Shown here: piece by piece, positions 35,892 through 44,659 of the stretch | Position numbering within the stretch: position 1 is the first letter of the stretch | Layout: each line of letters starts with the position of its first letter | NCBI RefSeq assembly: GCF_947387555.1 | Contig: NZ_CANDNZ010000003.1 | Coordinates: forward strand, 1 to 64,000 | DNA length: 64,000 nucleotides | Reading direction: 5' to 3' | DNA from: Thalassomonas sp. RHCl1 | GTDB taxonomy: Bacteria > Pseudomonadota > Gammaproteobacteria > Enterobacterales > Alteromonadaceae | Program-made: the position numbers and the translations under genes | Notes under the pieces: model-generated | Databases searched by the model: none | What the model saw: the letters and a program-made list of their open reading frames with translations, nothing else | What the model was told of the DNA's origin: nothing

Positions 35892-36210
35892 GATGAAATC
35901 CTCTTGATTGTATTCTTCATTTCGAGGGGATGTCCGGCCATTGCCACCGGAGAGGGGCATGATATCGCCAGCGTAATAGTTGCGGGCCAAGGGCTTAATA
36001 TATTCATGGGTAGAGTCCTTATTTTATAATTATCTTTTTATTGGGGGAACGAGTCGTTTAGGCCAAGTTGTTAAATAACTTGCCTCCCCTTCCTTGAAAA
36101 ACCTGATTAACCATTGCTTTGCTGATAAATATTTAAGGCAGTCGCGGTATTGGTTAATCAAACAAACCCTACCATGAAAGCGCTTACACTTGTATCAAGA
36201 CTTGAATATA

Positions 36211-36300
36211 AAACTGCTGCACCCGCTTTAAGGTACAGCAGTTTTGCTTATGGCTTTTTAATAAAGCCCGGGGTTAGTTTTTAGTGGGCAGATTTGGCTC
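36211..36300. repeat. 3' flank repeat of the SymE-like gene (copy at 47385-47480)
   Basis: The end of the SymE-like gene and its downstream terminator-like hairpin (AACTGCTG and CAGCAGTT) match 47385-47480 at about three quarters identity. Shared blocks include GGTACAGCAG, CTTATGGCTTTT, ATAAAGCCCGG, and GGGCAG plus TTTGGCT. Confidence 0.65.
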
Positions 36301-36558
36301 CGGCCGCTTAGCTGTGATCACCAGCTCTGCCTGATTGACAACAATACTGAGCTTTTGCCCGACAGGGAAACCGGCTAAACGCAGCCATTTTCCCCTGAGT
36401 ATCACACAGGGCTCAAGTTTGACCGGCACATAGTTGATGCCTATGCCGCGGGTCTTTGTTGCCGTGTTGCAAACCGTTTCCTGTACGGTAAGTTGCCGAT
36501 AAATGGGATATTTTACTTTTGCCGAGGCGGGCTCTGGCGTATGATGATATTTAGCCAT
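36274..36558 (-). CDS. SymE-like toxin-family protein
   Basis: A 94-residue protein. Residues 36-86 carry the SymE core: Y-V-P-V-K-L-E-P-C-V-I-L-R-G-K-W-L, then A-G-F-P-V-G, and V-V-N-Q-A-E-L-V-I-T-A. SymE is an AbrB-fold RNA-degrading, nucleoid-associated toxin in E. coli, repressed by an antisense RNA. The N-terminus here is longer and basic. AGGAG precedes the ATG. A strong hairpin in the leader (36586-36627) may control translation. No antisense RNA gene can be identified by eye; a host-beneficial role is equally possible. Confidence 0.7.
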   Translation of the reverse strand: MAKYHHTPEPASAKVKYPIYRQLTVQETVCNTATKTRGIGINYVPVKLEPCVILRGKWLRLAGFPVGQKLSIVVNQAELVITAKRPEPNLPTKN

Positions 36559-36585
36559 GACTTACTCCTGTAGAAGTTCGTTGTG

Positions 36586-36627
36586 GTTAGCGACCTCTGG
36601 GTGTGCTACCACTCAGGGGTTGCGACT
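36586..36627 (-). promoter_or_regulatory. Structured leader hairpin of the SymE-like gene
   Basis: On the minus strand GTCGCAACCCCTGAGTG pairs with CACCCAGAGGTCGCTAAC around GTAGCA, with a few mismatches. It ends about 28 bases before the start codon. A second stem, GTTATTGCA with TGCAATAAC, lies at 36672-36710. Either could be leader structure or part of an RNA regulator. Confidence 0.5.
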
Positions 36628-36853
36628 TAAGTTACTACGCTTGCTTTATCTTTTGCTAGGTAGTAACGCCTGTTATTGCAGCAGCTCATTGGTGGCAGTG
36701 TTGCAATAACTGCTCTCCTTTGGACTTGGATAGCATTATTAATGAAAGATCAATTTGCGGGGAAATCAATGGCGAATTGGTCTTTTTTTTGAGGTGAAAT
36801 CTAAGGCTTGTTTGCGGCTTTTTACTTGTGAAAATGATTAAATGAATATTTAA

Positions 36854-37309
36854 TCATATATCATCCATTCTATGGGCAGAATGTAGAAGTTGCTGGTATT
36901 TAGATGATTGAAGTTCAATAAGATTTTGAATATGTTCTTTGACGGTTTGATTGGTTGAGACATCAATAATGATCATTAGCCAGCTGTTTATTTTTTCATT
37001 GATGTCGGCACTAATAGCAAGCACATCATCTATGGTTACATTTGGCTGCTGCTTTAGGGTTTTAATGTAGCTTATCGACTTATTCTCGATGTCCTCATCA
37101 AGCCATGAATCGAGAACGCTCTTTGATTCTGTTTTTATTAACCCGTTAAGATATGAGATGGCATCGGTTTGTTTCTGTATCACAAAATGCACAAAGATGC
37201 GTGTTCTCTCATCCGTTATATTTGCTAAAAAATATTCATATAAACACGTTAGCTCTTTATTAATATCAATAACGTGTTGGTATACTTCTTTTAACTGATG
37301 AAATCTCAT
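36854..37309 (-). CDS. Helical protein of unknown function
   Basis: A 151-residue, almost wholly alpha-helical soluble protein with a four-helix pattern (H-Q-L-K-E-V-Y-Q-H-V-I, E-R-T-R-I-F-V-H-F, S-Y-I-K-T-L, H-I-Q-N-L-I-E-L-Q). Scattered His and Glu suggest a ferritin-like fold, but no diiron motif E-x2-H is clear. No family is recognised. AT-rich compared with neighbours and isolated between gene-poor gaps, which may indicate transfer. Confidence 0.5.
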   Translation of the reverse strand: MRFHQLKEVYQHVIDINKELTCLYEYFLANITDERTRIFVHFVIQKQTDAISYLNGLIKTESKSVLDSWLDEDIENKSISYIKTLKQQPNVTIDDVLAISADINEKINSWLMIIIDVSTNQTVKEHIQNLIELQSSKYQQLLHSAHRMDDI

Positions 37310-37593
37310 ACTTTACCCCTTTTGATATATAAAGCAGGACAGCAATCTTCCTTTGGTATCCCGACAACTGATCATGGATTGGAGCCTTTCATTGCATGGT
37401 GACAATGACATAACAAAATTCATCTGCAACATAGTGAGAGTTTCTATAAAGCAATATCAAAGTAGTCAATTTGACTTTTTATGGACAGTCACCTGAACAG
37501 TGCATTGTCATAATGACAACCCGATAAGGAACTTAGTTAATGCGCTATTAATAGCCCCTTTTTATAAAAACTTGTCAGCTAACAATTGCTTTT

Positions 37594-37824
37594 TTATTTT
37601 CTTAAAGCCACATTTAGCGCATCTATTGCTGCCGACCAGTCAGAATCATTTATCCATGCATCTTTGATAAACTCTTGTTGCCAAGGACTTAAAAAAGGGG
37701 CGCACTCTAATGAAATACTGTGATCGAGCGTATGGCTGTTGATAAATATTTCTATTTCACTTTCAGTGTTTGCCAGGCCAAGCTGACTGAACAACTCCGC
37801 CATTGTTTTATGACCTAATATCAT
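37594..37824 (-). CDS. DUF2789 family protein
   Basis: A 76-residue protein matching DUF2789 end to end: H-x-M-x-x-L-F-x-Q-L-G-L near the start, then I-F-I-N-S-H-T-L, A-P-F-L-S-P-W-Q-Q-E-F-I, and D-S-D-W-S-A-A-I-D-A-L-N at the end. The family is widespread in gammaproteobacteria and of unknown function. Single gene. Confidence 0.8.
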   Translation of the reverse strand: MILGHKTMAELFSQLGLANTESEIEIFINSHTLDHSISLECAPFLSPWQQEFIKDAWINDSDWSAAIDALNVALRK

Positions 37825-37973
37825 TTTGATTTCCTGTTGAGTTAAATCAAATGAATACCTGCATATTGAATACCACTTTAATAAACCGATACTGAAAAAT
37901 TGAATTCAGGGGTTTTAAATGGCCAGAACGCTGGGGCCGGGCCTGTATTTTGAAAAGTTTTCTTGGTTTGAGC

Positions 37974-38095
37974 AAAGTACTTTTACCGCTACCGCTTTCG
38001 CCTAAAACAATGGCTAAACCACTTGTTGGAAACCGGTAATTGACTTGGTTTAAAATAATTTTGTCGTCGCGGACAAAGCATAGGTCTTTCATCAC
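37974..38095 (-). pseudogene. Fragment of an ABC transporter nucleotide-binding domain
   Basis: The minus-strand frame reads K-D-L-C-F-V-R-D-D-K-I-I-L-N-Q and G-E-S-G-S-G-K-S-T-L-L (Walker A) and then leaves homology. Over about 120 bases it is close to 90% identical by eye to 45189-45312 in the ABC exporter gene. No membrane domain, signature or Walker B follows, so it cannot function alone. It is a partial duplication 7 kb away from the intact gene, in the same orientation. Confidence 0.8.
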
Positions 38096-38246
38096 TCAAC
38101 CTGTAATAAATCAGGTTTGGGCAGCCGAATATCCGGTTGCCCGTATGTTTTCCCCCATTTATCACATGGCTTACTGACAAAACTTGTACCTGCAAATTTC
38201 TGATTGGGACTTAAGCACGTATTGGTCTACCTTGCCTGCCGCCGGC

Positions 38247-39287
38247 TTACAAATTTCCTGCGCCGGCATTTAGCTGGGGAAGCCTCCAGTCGACAAAAAT
38301 ATTCGCTAAACGTTGCGAGACACCAAGCCTGTCGTTGGGATCCAGGTTATAAAGTACCTCGATGATTTCCCGCCTGTTTTGATCTGTATGGCTGGTAAGT
38401 GCCGGATTGACGGAATCGAAATAATCATCCAACTGTCCGATGCTTCTCGCACCCGCATGCCACATCAGTTTGGCGGATGCCCGATCAAGATTCAGGTACT
38501 TCATCCAGATCTCGGTATCATCACCCGGACGGTATTTAAACGGCTGAGTAAATTCTCTCGGATATAAGGTTTTTATAAATTGCCACTGTCCTTGTTTTTG
38601 CCGGGCTATTTGTAAACTTCTGGCGCTGTGGTGGTTGAAATGCGGCAACAGAGAGTAAGCTTCCCCGGCATCCGCCGTTACTGTGGTGATTTTCCGCCAC
38701 GCATTGAAATCAAACAGCTTTTTAGGCGAAACAGAAAAAAGCGCTAGCTGTTCGTTTGCCCGGGTAAGCACAAAAACCTCCGGCGAAAGTTCGGCGGTAA
38801 TATTGCCGCAGATGGCAGCCACAATCTCTTGCTGATTCAGTTGCCCGGTTATTTCGTTGTTGCTTTTCCCCGGTAGGGTAAACCAGTTAATTTGCTCGCT
38901 TTTATAGTCCTGGCAGGCTACCGCTTTTCCCTGTGGTGCAGTTTCATCGGCCAGTAATTTCACCGGGCGCTGGTGCCGGTTATAGCTAAAAACCGATCCT
39001 GTGCCCTGCTGTAGCATTAATAACTGCTGATTGCCAAAACCGACAAGGTCAGCCACTTGCTGCGAGGTTAAATCCTGCAGGTAATCCAGGGTTGCACTTT
39101 GCTCTCTAAGATATGGCTTTTGTTCGCTAAAAGCGGCTGTATTTGACTGTTGTTGTGAGTCCCGGGAACTAACCGGTGCAGCGGCCTGTTTCCCGGCCCT
39201 TGCCGCAGCCTGAGATGACTCATAGTTGCAGGCGCCAAGCGCTAACAAGCCAGCGGTCAGGGCAAGCGCAGATAAAGATTTATTCAT
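38247..39287 (-). CDS. Lipoprotein of unknown function
   Basis: A 346-residue lipoprotein: signal M-N-K-S-L-S-A-L-A-L-T-A-G with lipobox A-L-G-A-C near residue 20, then a Gln/Ser/Ala-rich linker and a globular domain with beta-propeller-like strand spacing (F-S-Y-N-R-H, W-F-T-L-P-G). No family is recognised. It follows the 1494-residue VCBS gene by about 117 bases on the same strand and is probably co-transcribed; both would be at the cell surface, so a partner role is plausible. The start at 39287 gives the signal; 39362 does not. Confidence 0.6.
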   Translation of the reverse strand: MNKSLSALALTAGLLALGACNYESSQAAARAGKQAAAPVSSRDSQQQSNTAAFSEQKPYLREQSATLDYLQDLTSQQVADLVGFGNQQLLMLQQGTGSVFSYNRHQRPVKLLADETAPQGKAVACQDYKSEQINWFTLPGKSNNEITGQLNQQEIVAAICGNITAELSPEVFVLTRANEQLALFSVSPKKLFDFNAWRKITTVTADAGEAYSLLPHFNHHSARSLQIARQKQGQWQFIKTLYPREFTQPFKYRPGDDTEIWMKYLNLDRASAKLMWHAGARSIGQLDDYFDSVNPALTSHTDQNRREIIEVLYNLDPNDRLGVSQRLANIFVDWRLPQLNAGAGNL

Positions 39288-39403
39288 AATTTTTAACCTA
39301 TTGTCGGGTAAGCTTACCCGGTAAGAATCAAAAGTTGAGGCGGACCACAGGGTACAAAGCACCGCTGTGATCCTCTCTTTAACACAATAATGAAGATTAA
39401 AAG

Positions 39404-42400
39404 CTATTCGCTGCCATTGCCGGGATTAACAATCGGCCGGCTAACGCCATCAACCCGGTGCACTATGCGCCACATGGGGTTCGGCTTGCTTTGTATTATC
39501 CGCAGCATGTCCACCGTACTCTTGTCACCTTCATGAAAATCATCGCCCTCAAGTAATTTAGGGTCTATGACATAGTCAAACAAATCCTGGAAGTTACCCT
39601 CACTGGCAGGCAGCAAATAACTGCGGGTATTGTAGCGGTCAACCGTATTGGGCAGCGTATTGTTGTTTTCATCCTGCACTTCACTGGTTACCGCGCGATC
39701 AATATCAGCTTCAAGGAATATAGATTCTCCAACCGTTTGTCCCTGCTGGAAATTACGGCTGTAATAGCCACCGGCGCCGGCGCCAAAACCAGCGCCTGTC
39801 GGCGGGTTTTCAAAATTAAAGGTTGAACTGGCATCAGTTTCTATTTCATAACCATAATAATCGGTAATGGAGCTCACGGCTTTAGAACTCTTGCTCTTAA
39901 AGGCGCCATCGGTTACCGCAATGTCTGCTATTAATAGCTGATCGTTGACGAACTCTTCCGCACTTTGGCCAACAGATGTAGTTCTGGCTTTAGCATAACG
40001 CTCTTCAAGCTCCTGCTGCTGCCGGGTACTCTCCAGTAACCAGGCATTTTCCTGCCTGGGGTTAAAGTAGCCCTGACCGAGACCTTGCACCTGATCAGGA
40101 CCGATAAAACCGTCTAGTGAACCAGCGACCTGATATGCCTTGTTAAGTTTGACCTTATACACCTGCTCCTGAACGGTGGCATCAGAGAAATCAAGCGCAT
40201 AGCCAACCAGTTTTCCGTCGTCAGGATTATGCAGCGAATAACGCGAACCGCTTAAGGATGAAACAAAGATTGCACCTTCGGTATGGGGCGCCCAAAGTTC
40301 AACCGCTTTGCTGCCGTCTGCATTTAAGGTATAGCAAGCATCAAGATAAGGGCTTTCCTCTCCCATACACTCCCTCGTTGGCACACTGCCGGTAATAAAC
40401 GACTGACGGGATATTTCTTCTTCTAAAGCATAACTTTCATCCCTGCCGGAAAATGCACCGGTTTTTAAATTAACAACCGTATCTATAGATATTTCGATAA
40501 AGGGCGATTTACCGCCGACGGTTAAGCGGCCCGATGCAGTAGCGCCTCCGGCATCGTTGGCGTTGGTAGAAACAGTGGTGCCGGATTCGATCCGCAACTC
40601 CACCGATGACAGCTCAGCGGAGTAGCCCCACTTGCCGTTTTGATCCCTGCCCAAGTTTTCACGGGGAACCGGCGGCGCACCTTCGATAAAACCTATCGGG
40701 GTTGAATCCAGCGTTACCCTGCCCGTGAGCCTGGCTTCCAACTCTACAAGCGGCACTTCAGAAAAGGCCACCCGGTAACGACCGTCCTGCTCCTGATGCA
40801 GCTCGACAAACTCCCGCACCAATAACCCGGATTTCAGGCCGCCTTTATCGATAAGGCGTGATGTTTCAAAGGCCAACGGCGCTATAGTATGGGCAATAGG
40901 CTTATCGTTGCCTTGATAATAGGTGCCAAACTTAGGTGTCCACTTGGCAGGGACATAGTTTGGCAGGTCACGTGGTACGGCTAAAGCTTGCGCCGGATTT
41001 TGTTCGTCATCCGGCATAGGCCAGCTTTCGGCAAAGCTCATTTCTCTGACGCTCTGGCCTGGACTCGTTCCCCAGTTAGGTTGTAAACCTCTGCTCGATT
41101 CCGATAAATACGGATCCATGATATTTTCCTGCAATACCTTTTGACGCGTAGTACTGCCGTTGCCCCGCCAATATAAATGCGTCAGGCCGTCGCTACCGCT
41201 ATAAAAGCGAGGCTGGGTTGCCACGTCAGACCCGGAAATAGATGATTTCGCCATATTAGCAGCTATGGTTGTATCCTCGTTTAAAGAGTAATGCGTAACA
41301 ATAAAGCCACTATCCCCATTACTTGATGCTAGTAAATACTCTGTACCAACAACTTCGTCAGTTTTTTCGCCCTCACTATGGGTTGCAGTTGCTATGGTTT
41401 CAATGACAACAGAATCAAGATAATTCCCTGTGTACTTTAAAAGACCTCTATCGTAATACCAGTAACTGGTGATTTCTTCTCCCCGATCATCAAGGTAAGT
41501 CAAATTGCTGGTGGCAAAAAGCTGTTCAGTTCCTTTGCGTATGTTGAGCAGCTTTACGGTATATCCATCTGTGGTCATGCATGCATCACTGACTTTAGTG
41601 CTGAGCATAAAACGCTCCCGGCCATTGCCTTCGTCTACCCGGACAACCGTTACGGCCTTTACCTTACAATCAGGACTATTCGTTATTTCCGAAGCAGCGA
41701 AGGGCACCAAAAATGCAGGTTCGTAAAAAGTATCCCCCACAGCATCTACGGTTGATAAGTCATCCTGGTCGCCAAAGTTTTGTGTGTGTTTTGCTTCGGT
41801 GATGGTTTCACTGCCGCTTGAATTGACATAACGCTTGCCGGATAAAGAAAAGCGCGACTCTACCAGGCGGATCAACTTATTATCGACATCGGAGAAATCA
41901 AACCGTTCCACCAGCACTTTGGCGGCGACTGCTGTGCCGTGCCCCCTAAACAGGTAGAGGTATTGGCCGTCTGATACAACATCAAATGTTTGCCCCTGAT
42001 AGGCTGCATCGCATACAGGTTGCAGGTACTTATCTACCGCGCTGTCCTGGGGAAGTGCGCCGCCGGGAGTCAAATGAGCGCTTGCCAGGAACTCAGCGCC
42101 TTCGGGTTTATCATTGTTACAGCGCGGATCATTATTTTTTTCATATAAGGTCAGTGTTTCCGGCTCGTGCCAGCCGGCCTCGTCCCTGAAAATATATTTG
42201 ATAGCATCGTTTTCCCCAAAGAAAACAAATTGTTTTTCCTGGTGGGTAATACCCTGCATATGGTTAACATTCGTTAACGGGGTTTGCGATACCGCAGATA
42301 CCGGGTTATACGGCGGGGTAATATAAATAACGGCATTAGGCGTGGACTCGTCCCGGGCCTCTGGGATCAGCAATAAATCAGGTACGCCGTCGCCGCTGAA

Positions 42401-43888
42401 ATCGGCGGACTGCATTTTTTGGTAGGTGCTGCGTTGTCCGCTGAAATGACTGTTAATGGCCCCTTGTCCATTGATTGTTTTGTCATGATGGATACCGGTA
42501 AAGGTTAATTCTGTGGCAGTGGCCTCATCGCCGCTACTACTGTCACCGCCGATAGCGCCGGAGGTAGAATAAAGAATATAAGGAATACCATTCCATAAAG
42601 CGATGTCGTCTTTATCATCGTTATTAAAATCGCCTATGGTTATAAGTTCGGGTGAGTTGAGATTAACATATTCGTCGTTAAAACCATTTTGCGAAAATAA
42701 CGCGATATTTTGTTTGAAGGTTTCCCGCTTGCCATCGCTGTCTTCTTCAATGCGCACGGCGTGACTGATATAAACGGTATAGTCGTGACCGTCGAGTACG
42801 ACAAAGTCATCACTGCCGTCGCCGTTAAAGTCGCCGATACGGATTTTATTTTGTGCAAGTTCAACAAACGACTCGTCAAAAATATTATCGGAAGAGGTTT
42901 TACGGTAGTCGGCATCGGCATCAAGATAAATACTGCTGCGTTGAAATTCGCCGGTAGTTCCCAGACCAAACCAGATATCTACCTTGGCATGGTCATCGCT
43001 AAGATTAGGCATATTATCTTTAGTGTCCCAGCGTAAAATATCACTGCGGCCATCACCGTTAAAATCACCGATACGGACATTTGAGTTGTCTGCGGCAAAT
43101 AACCAGTTAGGATCGTCACTGTCGCCGTCGCTTTCACTGTTCATGGTTACGTGGCTGCGACCGTCTAACTTGGCCTTATGGCGGTTCCCCGTACCTGATT
43201 CCGGAATACTAAAAGCAACTAACACGTTATAAGTCCCGTCTTCCTCCTTATCAGGACCTTTATCCCTGATCAGCACATCGGTCAGACCGTCACCGTTGAA
43301 ATCACCCAACGACAGCTGGTTTTCGTTGTTAAGGCCATTGTAGGCATCGCCGAGGTCTTGCGTGTCGACCAGCGGATAGGAATGTGTGCCAAAAAAATAG
43401 CCGCTATAAATATCACCGGAGTTAAATTCATCTTTTGCCCACTCCTTGGTGTTTTCCTGGCGCAAGAGATCATCACCGCCATCGTTAAACTGGCCAAAAT
43501 GCAGGTCGGTATGATCACCGGCAAACTGCCAAATGAAACTGTCTGTCAGGTTAACATCGGTAAAACCAACTTCTCCGCTCCTGAATAACGAATCGTCGGG
43601 GCCAACTTGCCGCCCTTCGGTTGTTGCATGGCTCAAAAAGATATCCAGCGCATCAGCATCGATGTCCTTATTCTGACGGATGAGATCGGCAGAGCCGTTG
43701 CCGTCGATATCGGCAATATAAACTTCGCTGAGCTTGCCCCAATCACCGCCAAATTCGGCAGCACTGAGTTCCTGATATTTCCAGGGAACATGTGATCTAT
43801 GCTCCTCTGTGAGGCCGGCATTAGCATACGGTGAAAGCGATGCAATAATTGCAGCCAGGCTGCAATAAGGGAAAACTTTTTTTAACAT
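39404..43888 (-). CDS. Large secreted FG-GAP/VCBS repeat protein
   Basis: A 1494-residue exported protein (signal ending A-N-A). The first 520 residues carry about seven FG-GAP/VCBS units with the calcium-binding core D-F-N-G-D-G-x-x-D (for example I-G-D-F-N-G-D-G-R-S-D-I) and variants, likely forming a beta-propeller. The remaining 950 residues are beta-rich without a recognised domain; no Rhs core or toxin motif is visible. Such proteins act in adhesion, as toxin-complex subunits or in surface polymer handling. A TTCTGAA array with 10-bp period is about 290 bases upstream and is shared with the chitinase, suggesting joint control. Confidence 0.8.
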   Translation of the reverse strand: MLKKVFPYCSLAAIIASLSPYANAGLTEEHRSHVPWKYQELSAAEFGGDWGKLSEVYIADIDGNGSADLIRQNKDIDADALDIFLSHATTEGRQVGPDDSLFRSGEVGFTDVNLTDSFIWQFAGDHTDLHFGQFNDGGDDLLRQENTKEWAKDEFNSGDIYSGYFFGTHSYPLVDTQDLGDAYNGLNNENQLSLGDFNGDGLTDVLIRDKGPDKEEDGTYNVLVAFSIPESGTGNRHKAKLDGRSHVTMNSESDGDSDDPNWLFAADNSNVRIGDFNGDGRSDILRWDTKDNMPNLSDDHAKVDIWFGLGTTGEFQRSSIYLDADADYRKTSSDNIFDESFVELAQNKIRIGDFNGDGSDDFVVLDGHDYTVYISHAVRIEEDSDGKRETFKQNIALFSQNGFNDEYVNLNSPELITIGDFNNDDKDDIALWNGIPYILYSTSGAIGGDSSSGDEATATELTFTGIHHDKTINGQGAINSHFSGQRSTYQKMQSADFSGDGVPDLLLIPEARDESTPNAVIYITPPYNPVSAVSQTPLTNVNHMQGITHQEKQFVFFGENDAIKYIFRDEAGWHEPETLTLYEKNNDPRCNNDKPEGAEFLASAHLTPGGALPQDSAVDKYLQPVCDAAYQGQTFDVVSDGQYLYLFRGHGTAVAAKVLVERFDFSDVDNKLIRLVESRFSLSGKRYVNSSGSETITEAKHTQNFGDQDDLSTVDAVGDTFYEPAFLVPFAASEITNSPDCKVKAVTVVRVDEGNGRERFMLSTKVSDACMTTDGYTVKLLNIRKGTEQLFATSNLTYLDDRGEEITSYWYYDRGLLKYTGNYLDSVVIETIATATHSEGEKTDEVVGTEYLLASSNGDSGFIVTHYSLNEDTTIAANMAKSSISGSDVATQPRFYSGSDGLTHLYWRGNGSTTRQKVLQENIMDPYLSESSRGLQPNWGTSPGQSVREMSFAESWPMPDDEQNPAQALAVPRDLPNYVPAKWTPKFGTYYQGNDKPIAHTIAPLAFETSRLIDKGGLKSGLLVREFVELHQEQDGRYRVAFSEVPLVELEARLTGRVTLDSTPIGFIEGAPPVPRENLGRDQNGKWGYSAELSSVELRIESGTTVSTNANDAGGATASGRLTVGGKSPFIEISIDTVVNLKTGAFSGRDESYALEEEISRQSFITGSVPTRECMGEESPYLDACYTLNADGSKAVELWAPHTEGAIFVSSLSGSRYSLHNPDDGKLVGYALDFSDATVQEQVYKVKLNKAYQVAGSLDGFIGPDQVQGLGQGYFNPRQENAWLLESTRQQQELEERYAKARTTSVGQSAEEFVNDQLLIADIAVTDGAFKSKSSKAVSSITDYYGYEIETDASSTFNFENPPTGAGFGAGAGGYYSRNFQQGQTVGESIFLEADIDRAVTSEVQDENNNTLPNTVDRYNTRSYLLPASEGNFQDLFDYVIDPKLLEGDDFHEGDKSTVDMLRIIQSKPNPMWRIVHRVDGVSRPIVNPGNGSE

Positions 43889-44180
43889 ATAAACTCTCCT
43901 TCTTAAAACTGCTAAATCAGCGTACTTTGACCAATAGTGTTAACCGCTATCAGGGCTGAAACTATTAGATCTCCATCTTGCTGAGCATCAATTCCGGCCT
44001 TACCACTTACTGGTGTTTTTATATGAGGCGATAACTCCACTATCCGAAACCGCCCGGTTATTTATCGAACACCTGGTTTTGTCATTTCCGCGGCAACTGA
44101 AAAACATTTAACGGAAAATCAGCAGTTCGATAACGCCGGAGAAATCAAGCTACCACCCGGCAATGTAACTAACTGTAAAG

Positions 44181-44210
44181 AGTTCTGAAAAGTTCTGAAA
44201 AGTTCTGAGA
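44181..44210. repeat. Three 10-bp direct repeats AGTTCTGAAA
   Basis: Two exact copies of AGTTCTGAAA and a third AGTTCTGAGA, with no spacing. Same motif, orientation relative to the gene, and period as the array upstream of the chitinase (25061-25100). It lies about 290 bases upstream of the VCBS gene start. Confidence 0.85.
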
Positions 44211-44212
44211 AA

Positions 44213-44235
44213 TGAAATAAAACTGTTTTATTTCA
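44213..44235. promoter_or_regulatory. Palindrome beside the TTCTGAA array
   Basis: TGAAATAAAA and TTTTATTTCA, perfect 10-bp arms around CTG, starting two bases after the repeat array. It could be an operator or, on either strand, a weak A/T hairpin. Absent from the array by the chitinase. Confidence 0.5.
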
Positions 44236-44659
44236 ACTAACTAACGCTAGCCGGCTTTATACTTCAACAGAAGTAGGGATATGCGGGAGAAATAAGAAAC
44301 GTTCAAAAATGGTACGATAAATTATCTTTAATAAGTGCCTGGAGAGTAAAGAGTCAGGTGTATAGCATGCACAAAATGAAGGCTATGTTCCTTTAGCTGG
44401 TTAAAAGGCGGAGTGTTTCCGCCTATATGGCACAAATACGAAATTATACTCTTGGCAGTCATTTTTTATTGTAAATAAATTTACGGATAAAATGATATTT
44501 TAATACCAAAACAAAACCAAGAAATGATAGCAACCTGTTGAGTTGATTATAAATAAAATCAAAAAACCATCATTCCCTCAGCTTTTATGTAAGTCAATGA
44601 CCGATTTTTTCTTCATTACAACAATCTGTCACCGGCCTGTTCGCACTCGGTACAGACGA

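Larger units (their letters stand above)
43889..44659. other. Regulatory gap between VCBS and ABC exporter genes
   Basis: Gene-free. It contains the three-unit TTCTGAA array (44181-44210) and an adjoining palindrome (44213-44235). The remainder is AT-rich; no clear terminator for the exporter gene is seen. Confidence 0.5.
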
